Assembly: GCF_958295425.1 (NCBI RefSeq)
Contig: NC_081148.1
Location: 12,941,360 to 13,005,359 of the forward strand
Source of the DNA: Solea solea
Taxonomy: Eukaryota; Chordata; Actinopteri; Pleuronectiformes; Soleidae
DNA: 64,000 nt
Direction: 5' to 3'
The notes beneath the pieces are model-generated. The model was given only the letters and a program-made list of their open reading frames with translations. It did not search any database and was not told where the DNA came from. The position numbers and the translations under genes were made by a program. Positions within the stretch are counted from its first letter, which is position 1. Each line of letters starts with the position of its first letter. Shown in pieces: positions 54,886-64,000 of the stretch.

Positions 54886-57800
54886 ATTTTAGACGAAATA
54901 CTAACCTATGACTTTTTTGTCACATTTTGGACGACATACTAACCTATGACTTTTTTGTCACATTTTGGACGACATACTAAAGTATGACTTTTTAGCCACA
55001 TTTTGGACGACATACTATAGTATGACTCTTTTTTCACATTTTGGACGACATACTATAGTATGACTTTTTGCTTACATTTTGGAAGACATACTAACCTATG
55101 ACTTTTTTGTCACATTTTGGACGACATACTAACCTATGACTTTTTTGTCACATTTTGGACATCATACTATAGTATGCCTTTTTTTTCATAATTTTGAACG
55201 ACATACTAAAGTATGACCTTTTTGTCACATTTTGGTCGACATACTAACACATGACTTTTTTGTCACATTTTGGACGACATACTAAAGTATGACTTTCTAG
55301 CCACATTTTGGACGACATACTATAGTATGACTTTTTGGTCACATTTTGGAAGACATACTAACCTATGACTTTTTTGTCACATTTTGGACGACATACTAAA
55401 GTATGACTTTTTAGCCACATTTTGGACGACATACTATAGTATGACTCTTTTTTCACATTTTGGACGACATACTATGGTATGACTTTTTTGTCACATTTTG
55501 GACGACATACTAAAGTATGCCTTTTTTTCATATTTTGAACGACATACTAACCTATGACATTTTTGTCACATTTTGGACGTCATACTATAGTATGTCTTTT
55601 TTTTCATATTTTGAACGACATACTAACCTATGACTTTTTTGTCACATTTTAGACGACATACTAACCTATGACTTTTTTGTCACATTTTGGACGCCATACT
55701 AACCTATGACTTTTATGTCACATTTAGGAAGACATACTAAAGTAAGACTTTTTAGCCACATTTTGGACATCATACTATAGTATGCCTTTTTTTTCATATT
55801 TTGAACGACATACTAACCTATGACTTTTATGTCACATTTTGGACGACACGTCAGACGACATACTATAGTATGACTTTTCAGCCACATTTTGGACGACATA
55901 CTAAAGTATGACTTTTTTGTCAGCATTTGGACGACATACTAAAGTATGACTCTTTTTTCACATTCTGGACGACATGTCAGACGACATACTATAGTATGAC
56001 TTTTTTGTCACATTTTGGACGACATACTAAAGTATGACTTTTTTGTCACTTTTTGGACGTCATACTATAGTATGTTTTTTTTTCATATTTTGAACAACAT
56101 ACTAGAGTATGACTTTTTTGTCAGCATTTGGACGACATACTATAGTATGACTTTTTGGTCACATTTTGGAAGACATACTAACCTATGACTTTTTTGTCAC
56201 ATTTTGGACGACATACTAAAGTATGACTTTTTTGGCACATTTTGGACGACATACTAACGTATGACTTTTTTGTCACATTTTGGACGACATACTAACCTAT
56301 GACTTTTTTGTCACATTTTGGACAACATACTAACCTATGACTTTTTCGTCACATTTTGGACGACATACTAACCTATGACTTTTATGTCACATTTTGGACG
56401 ACATACTAAAGTATGACTTTTTAGCCACATTTTGGACGACATACTAACCTATGACTTTTATGTCACATTTTGGACGACATACTAAAGTATGACTTTTTAG
56501 CCACATTTTGGACGTCATACTATAGTATGCCTTTTTTTTCATATTTTGAACGACATACTAACCTATGACTTTTTTGTACCATTTTGGACGACATACTAAC
56601 CTATGACTTTTATGTCACATTTTGGACGACACGTCAGACGACATACTATAGTATGACTTTTTTGTCACATTTTGGACGACATACTAACCTATGACTTTTT
56701 TTTCATATTTTGAACGACATACTAAAGTATGACTTTTTTGTCACATTTTGGACGACATACTAACCTATGACATTTTTGTCACATTTTGGACGACATACTA
56801 ACCTATGACTTTTTTTTCATATTTTGAACGACATACTAAAGTATGACTTTTTGTCATATTTTGGACGACATACTAAAGTATGACATTTCTGTCACATTTT
56901 AGACGACATACTATAGTATGACTTTTTTGTCACATTTTGGACGACATACTAACCTATGACTTTTTTGTCAAATTTTGAACAACATATTAAAGTATGACTT
57001 TTTTGTCACATTTTGGACGACATACTAACCTATGACATTTATGTCACATTTTGGACGACACGTCAGACGACATACTATAGTATGACTTTTTGGTCACATT
57101 TTGGACGACATACTAACGTATGACTTTTTTGTCACAATTTGGACGACATACTAAAGTATGACTTTTTTGTCACATTTTGGACGACATACTAACCTATGAC
57201 TTTTTTGTCACATTTTGGACGACATACTAACCTATGACTTTTTTGTCACATTTTGGACGACATACTAACCTATGACTTTTTTGTCACATTTTGGACGACA
57301 TACTAAAGTATGACTTTTTAGCCACATTTTGGACGACATACTATAGTATGACTCTTTTTTCACATTTTGGACAACATACTAACCTATGACTTTTATGTCA
57401 CATTTTGGACGACATACTAAAGTATGACTTTTTAGCCACATTTTGGACGACATACTATAGTATGACTCTTTTTTCACATTTTGGACGACATACTAACCTA
57501 TGACTTTTTTGTCACATTTTGGACGACATACTATAGTATGTTTTTTTTCATATTTTGAACAACATACTATAGTATGACTCTTTTTTCACATTCTGGACGA
57601 CATGTCAGACGTATGACTTTTTTGTCACATTTTGGACGACATACTAACCTATGATATTTTTGTCACATTTTGGACGTCATACTATAGTATGCCTTTTTTT
57701 CATATTTTGAATGACATACTAACCTATGACTTTTTTGTACCATTTTGGACGACATACTAACCTATGACTTTTATGTCACATTTTGGACGATATACTAACC

Positions 57801-60800
57801 TATGACTCTTTTGTCACATTTTGGACGACATGTCAGACGACATACTATAGTATGACTTTTTTGTGCCATTTTGGACGACATACTAACCTATGATTTTTTT
57901 GTCACATTTTGGACGTCATACTAACCTATGAATTTTTTGTAACATTTTGGACGACATACTAACCTATGACATTTTTACACATTTTGGATGACATACTCAC
58001 CTATGACTTTTTTTTCATATTTTGAAAGACATACTAAAATATGACTTTTTTGTCATATTTTGGACGACATACTAAAATATGACTTTTTTGTCACATTTTG
58101 GACGACATACTAACCTATGATATTTTTGTCACATTTTGGACGTCATACTATAGTATGCCTTTTTTTCATATTTTGAACGACATACTAACGCTATGACTTT
58201 TTTTGTACCATTTTGGACGACATACTAACCTATGACTCTTTTGTCACATTTTGGACGACATGTCAGACGACATACTATAGTATGACTTTTTTGTCACATT
58301 TTGGACGACAAACTAACCTATGATTTTTTTGTCACATTTTGGACGACATACTAACTATGACATTTTTTACACATTTTGGATGACATACTAACCTATGACT
58401 TTTTTTTTCATATTTTGAAAGACATACTTAAATATGACTTTTTTGTCATATTTTGGACGACATACTAAAATATGACTTTTTTGTCATATTTTGGACGACA
58501 TACTATAGTATGTCTTTTTTTTCATATTTTGAACGACCTACTAAAGTATGACTTTTTTGTCAGCATTTGGACGACATACTAAAGTATGACTCTTTTTTCA
58601 CATTCTGGACGACATGTCAGACGACATACTATAGTATGACTTTTTTGTCACATTTTGGACGACATACTAACCTATGATATTTTTGTCACATTTTGGACGA
58701 CATACTATAGTATGACTTTTTGGTCACATTTTGGAAGACATACTAACCTATGACTTTTTTGTCACATTTTGGACGACATACTAACGTATGACTTTTTTGT
58801 CACATTTTGGACGACATACTAACCTATGACTTTTTGTCATATTTTGGACGACATACTAAAGTATGACATTTCTGTCACATTTTAGACGACATACTATAGT
58901 ATGACTTTTTTGTCACATTTTGGACGACATACTAACCTATGACTTTTTTGTCACATTTTGAACAACATATTAAAGTATGACTTTTTTGTCACATTTTGGA
59001 CGACATACTAACCTATGACATTTATGTCACATTTTGGACGACACGTCAGACGACATACTATAGTATGACTTTTTGGTCACATTTTGGACGACATACTAAC
59101 GTATGACTTTTTTGTCACAATTTGGACGACATACTAAAGTATGACTTTTTTGTCACATTTTGGACGACATACTAACCTATGACTTTTTTGTCACATTTTG
59201 GACGACATACTAACCTATGACTTTTTTGTCACATTTTGGACGACATACTAACCTATGACTTTTTTGTCACATTTTGGACGACATACTAAAGTATGACTTT
59301 TTAGCCACATTTTGGACGACATACTATAGTATGACTCTTTTTTCACATTTTGGACAACATACTAACCTATGACTTTTATGTCACATTTTGGACGACATAC
59401 TAAAGTATGACTTTTTAGCCACATTTTGGACGACATACTATAGTATGACTCTTTTTTCACATTTTGGACGACATACTAACCTATGACTTTTTTGTCACAT
59501 TTTGGACGACATACTATAGTATGTTTTTTTTCATATTTTGAACAACATACTATAGTATGACTCTTTTTTCACATTCTGGACGACATGTCAGACGTATGAC
59601 TTTTTTGTCACATTTTGGACGACATACTAACCTATGATATTTTTGTCACATTTTGGACGTCATACTATAGTATGCCTTTTTTTCATATTTTGAATGACAT
59701 ACTAACCTATGACTTTTTTGTACCATTTTGGACGACATACTAACCTATGACTCTTTTGTCACATTTTGGACGACATGTCAGACGACATACTATAGTATGA
59801 CTTTTTTGTGCCATTTTGGACGACATACTAACCTATGATTTTTTTGTCACATTTTGGACGTCATACTAACCTATGAATTTGTTGTAACATTTTGGACGAC
59901 ATACTAACCTATGACATTTTTACACATTTTGGATGACATACTCACCTATGACTTTTTTTCACATTTTGAAAGACATACTAAAATATGACTTTTTTGTCAT
60001 ATTTTGGACGACATACTAAAATATGACTTTTTTGTCACATTTTGGACGACATACTAACCTATGATATTTTTGTCACATTTTGGACGTCATACTATAGTAT
60101 GCCTTTTTTTCATATTTTGAACGACATACTAACGCTATGACTTTTTTTGTACCATTTTGGACGACATACTAACCTATGACTCTTTTGTCACATTTTGGAC
60201 GACATGTCAGACGACATACTATAGTATGACTTTTTTGTCACATTTTGGACGACACACTAACCTATGATTTTTTTGTCACATTTTGGACGACATACTAACC
60301 TATGACATTTTTTACACATTTTGGATGACATACTAACCTATGACTTTTTTTTTCATATTTTGAAAGACATACTTAAATATGACTTTTTTGTCATATTTTG
60401 GACGACATACTAAAATATGACTTTTTTGTCATATTTTGGACGACATACTATAGTATGACTCTTTTTTCACATTTTGGACGACATACTAACCTATGACTTT
60501 TATGTCACATTTTGGACGACATACTAAAGTATGACTTTTTAGCCACATTTTGGACGTCATACTATAGTATGCCTTTTTTTTCATATTTTGAACGACATAC
60601 TATAGTATGACTTTTTTGTCACATTTTGGACGACATACTAACCTATGACTTTTTTGTCACATTTTGGACGACATACTAAAGTATGACTTTTTAGCCACAT
60701 TTTGGACGACATACTATAGTATGACTCTTTTTTCACATTTTGGACGACATACTAACCTATGACTTTTATGTCACATTTTGGACGACATACTAAAGTATGA

Positions 60801-63800
60801 CTTTTTAGCCACATTTTGGACGACATGCTATAGTATGACTCTTTTTTCACATTTTGGACGACATACTAACCTATGACTTTTTTGTCACATTTTGGACGAC
60901 ATACTATAGTATGTTTTTTTTCATATTTTGAACAACATACTATAGTATGACTCTTTTTTCACATTCTGGACGACATGTCAGACGTATGACTTTTTTGTCA
61001 CATTTTGGACGACATACTAACCTATGATATTTTTGTCACATTTTGGACGTCATACTATAGTATGCCTTTTTTTCATATTTTGAATGACATACTAACCTAT
61101 GACTTTTTTGTACCATTTTGGACGACATACTAACCTATGACTTTTATGTCACATTTTGGACGATATACTAACCTATGACTCTTTTGTCACATTTTGGACG
61201 ACATGTCAGACGACATACTATAGTATGACTTTTTTGTGCCATTTTGGACGACATACTAACCTATGATTTTTTTGTCACATTTTGGACGTCATACTAACCT
61301 ATGAATTTTTTGTAACATTTTGGACGACATACTAACCTATGACATTTTTACACATTTTGGATGACATACTCACCTATGACTTTTTTTTCATATTTTGAAA
61401 GACATACTAAAATATGACTTTTTTGTCATATTTTGGACGACATACTAAAATATGACTTTTTTGTCACATTTTGGACGACATACTAAAATATGACTTTTTT
61501 GTCACATTTTGGACGACATACTAACCTATGATATTTTTGTCACATTTTGGACGTCATACAATAGTATGCCTTTTTTTCATATTTTGAACGACATACTAAC
61601 GCTATGACTTTTTTTGTACCATTTTGGACGACATACTAACCTATGACTCTTTTGTCACATTTTGGACGACATGTCAGACGACATACTATAGTATGACTTT
61701 TTTGTCACATTTTGGACGACACACTAACCTATGATTTTTTTGTCACATTTTGGACGACATACTAACCTATGACATTTTTTACACATTTTGGATGACATAC
61801 TAACCTATGACTTTTTTTTTCATATTTTGAAAGACATACTTAAATATGACTTTTTTGTCATATTTTGGACGACATACTAAAATATGACTTTTTTGTCATA
61901 TTTTGGACGACATACTATAGTATGCCTTTTTTTTCATATTTTGAACGACATACTATAGTATGACTTTTTTGTCACATTTTGGACGACATACTAACCTATG
62001 ACTTTTTTGTCACATTTTGGACGACATACTAACCTATGACTTTTTTGTCACATTTTGGACGACATACTAAAGTATGACTTTTTAGCCACATTTTGGACGA
62101 CATACTATAGTATGACTCTTTTTTCACATTTTGGACGACATACTAACCTATGACTTTTATGTCACATTTTGGACGACATACTAAAGTATGACTTTTTAGC
62201 CACATTTTGGACGACATGCTATAGTATGACTCTTTTTTCACATTTTGGACGACATACTAACCTATGACTTTTTTGTCACATTTTGGACGACATACTATAG
62301 TATGTTTTTTTTCATATTTTGAACAACATACTATAGTATGACTCTTTTTTCACATTCTGGACGACATGTCAGACGTATGACTTTTTTGTCACATTTTGGA
62401 CGACATACTAACCTATGATATTTTTGTCACATTTTGGACGTCATACTATAGTATGCCTTTTTTTCATATTTTGAATGACATACTAACCTATGACTTTTTT
62501 GTACCATTTTGGACGACATACTAACCTATGACTTTTATGTCACATTTTGGACGATATACTAACCTATGACTCTTTTGTCACATTTTGGACGACATGTCAG
62601 ACGACATACTATAGTATGATTTTTTTGTCACATTTTGGACGTCATACTAACCTATGAATTTTTTGTAACATTTTGGACGACATACTAACCTATGACATTT
62701 TTACACATTTTGGATGACATACTCACCTATGACTTTTTTTTCATATTTTGAAAGACATACTAAAATATGACTTTTTTGTCATATTTTGGACGACATACTA
62801 AAATATGACTTTTTTGTCACATTTTGGACGACATACTAAAATATGACTTTTTTGTCACATTTTGGACGACATACTAAAATATGACTTTTTTGTCACATTT
62901 TGGACGACATACTAACCTATGATATTTTTGTCACATTTTGGACGTCATACAATAGTATGCCTTTTTTTCATATTTTGAACGACATACTAACGCTATGACT
63001 TTTTTTGTACCATTTTGGACGACATACTAACCTATGACTCTTTTGTCACATTTTGGACGACATGTCAGACGACATACTATAGTATGACTTTTTTGTCACA
63101 TTTTGGACGACACACTAACCTATGATTTTTTTGTCACATTTTGGACGACATACTAACCTATGACATTTTTTACACATTTTGGATGACATACTAACCTATG
63201 ACTTTTTTTTTCATATTTTGAAAGACATACTTAAATATGACTTTTTTGTCATATTTTGGACGACATACTAAAATATGACTTTTTTGTCATATTTTGGACG
63301 ACATACTATAGTATGACTCTTTTTTCACATTTTGGACGACATACTAACCTATGACTTTTATGTCACATTTTGGACGACATACTAAAGTATGACTTTTTAG
63401 CCACATTTTGGACGTCATACTATAGTATGCCTTTTTTTTCATATTTTGAACGACATACTAACCTATGACTTTTTTGTACCATTTTGGACGACATACTAAC
63501 CTATGACTTTTATGTCACATTTTGGACGACACGTCAGACGACATACTATAGTATGACTTTTTTGTAACATTTTGGACGACATACTAACCTATGATATTTT
63601 TGTCACATTTTGGACGTCATACTATAGTATGCCTTTTTTTCATATTTTGAATGACATACTAACCTATGACTTTTTTGTACCATTTTGGACGACATACTAA
63701 CCTATGACTTTTATGTCACATTTTGGACGACATACTAACCTATGACTCTTTTGTCACATTTTGGATGACATGTCAGACGACATACTATAGTATGACTTTT

Positions 63801-64000
63801 TTGTGCCATTTTGGACGACATACTAACCTATGATTTTTTTGTCACATTTTGGACGTCATACTAACCGATGACTTTTTTGTAACATTTTGGACGACATACT
63901 AACCTATGACATTTTTACACATTTTGGATGACATACTCACCTATGACTTTTTTTTCATATTTTGAAAGACATACTAAAATATGACTTTTTTGTCATATTT
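54886..64000. repeat. Large tandem array of a ~38-bp AT-rich monomer (minisatellite/satellite), extends beyond window
   Basis: More than 9.1 kb, about 240 copies, of a monomer such as CATTTTGGACGACATACTA followed by a variable core, TATGAC, a T-run and GTCA. The core between CATACTA and TATGAC takes a few alternative forms (ACC, TAG, AAG, ACG, AAA). The TAG form creates the 14-bp perfect palindrome CATACTATAGTATG. Rarer insertions (GACATGTCAGAC, GACACGTCAGAC) mark positions in the array. Monomer variants recur in fixed order, giving higher-order repeats. No open frame of note exists because the core carries stops in several frames. Confidence 0.97.
59584..63000. repeat. Higher-order repeats of ~1,390 bp inside the satellite
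   Basis: The marker CATGTCAGACGTATGAC occurs at 57601, 59584, 60974 and 62364, spacings of 1983, 1390 and 1390. The variant CATGCTATAG occurs at 60824 and 62214 (1390 apart), and CATACAATAG at 61555 and 62946 (1391 apart). The last two copies share private variants, so they are the youngest duplication. Confidence 0.9.

Noticed and set aside
54886..64000. CRISPR-like appearance of the regular repeats
   Set aside because: Eukaryotic context, no unique spacers, and the whole unit including the interval repeats, so it is a tandem satellite.
54886..64000. Coding potential of the satellite
   Set aside because: The core sequences introduce stops repeatedly and no long frame persists.

Overview
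The window is nuclear DNA of a ray-finned fish, probably a percomorph teleost. The genes are split into many short exons and encode vertebrate proteins. The spacers and introns carry teleost-style repeats: hAT-like and TTAA-flanked MITEs, Tc1-like inverted repeats, LINE tails and CA/TA microsatellites. The gene set mcmbp, inpp5f, bag3, tial1 is the same neighbourhood as human 10q26.11. pkd2l1 and atoh7, which lie elsewhere on human chromosome 10, are attached to its tial1 side.

Layout: mcmbp (+, 16 exons, 1026-9224) converges on inpp5f (-, 20 exons, 12530-22901). bag3 (-, 4 exons, 26139-31099) follows in the same orientation as inpp5f. bag3 and tial1 (+, 12 exons, 34138-40075) are head to head across about 3 kb. 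tial1 converges on pkd2l1 (-, 15 exons, 43639-48195). Next comes the single-exon proneural gene atoh7 (-, 50419-50856) with a compact promoter. From 54886 to the right edge (over 9.1 kb, leaving the window) lies one tandem array of a roughly 38-bp AT-rich monomer with nested higher-order repeats. All exon models were assembled by hand; every exon length agrees with the reading-frame phase, and the predicted proteins are 635, 1133, 588, 375, 823 and 145 aa.

The genes do not form a pathway. mcmbp acts in replication-licensing complex dynamics, inpp5f in endosomal phosphoinositide turnover, bag3 in chaperone-assisted autophagy, tial1 in RNA binding and stress granules, pkd2l1 in a cation channel, and atoh7 in retinal ganglion cell fate. 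bag3 and tial1 are both stress-related and divergently arranged; whether they share control is only a guess.

No clearly new biological system was found. The items most worth a second look are: a textbook AT-AC (U12-type) intron in mcmbp; a GC-AG intron in tial1; a perfect three-unit heat-shock element just upstream of bag3; a glutamine-rich coding repeat in bag3; a Cys in helix 1 of the atoh7 bHLH; several near-perfect hairpins, one in the likely tial1 3' UTR; and the higher-order satellite array.
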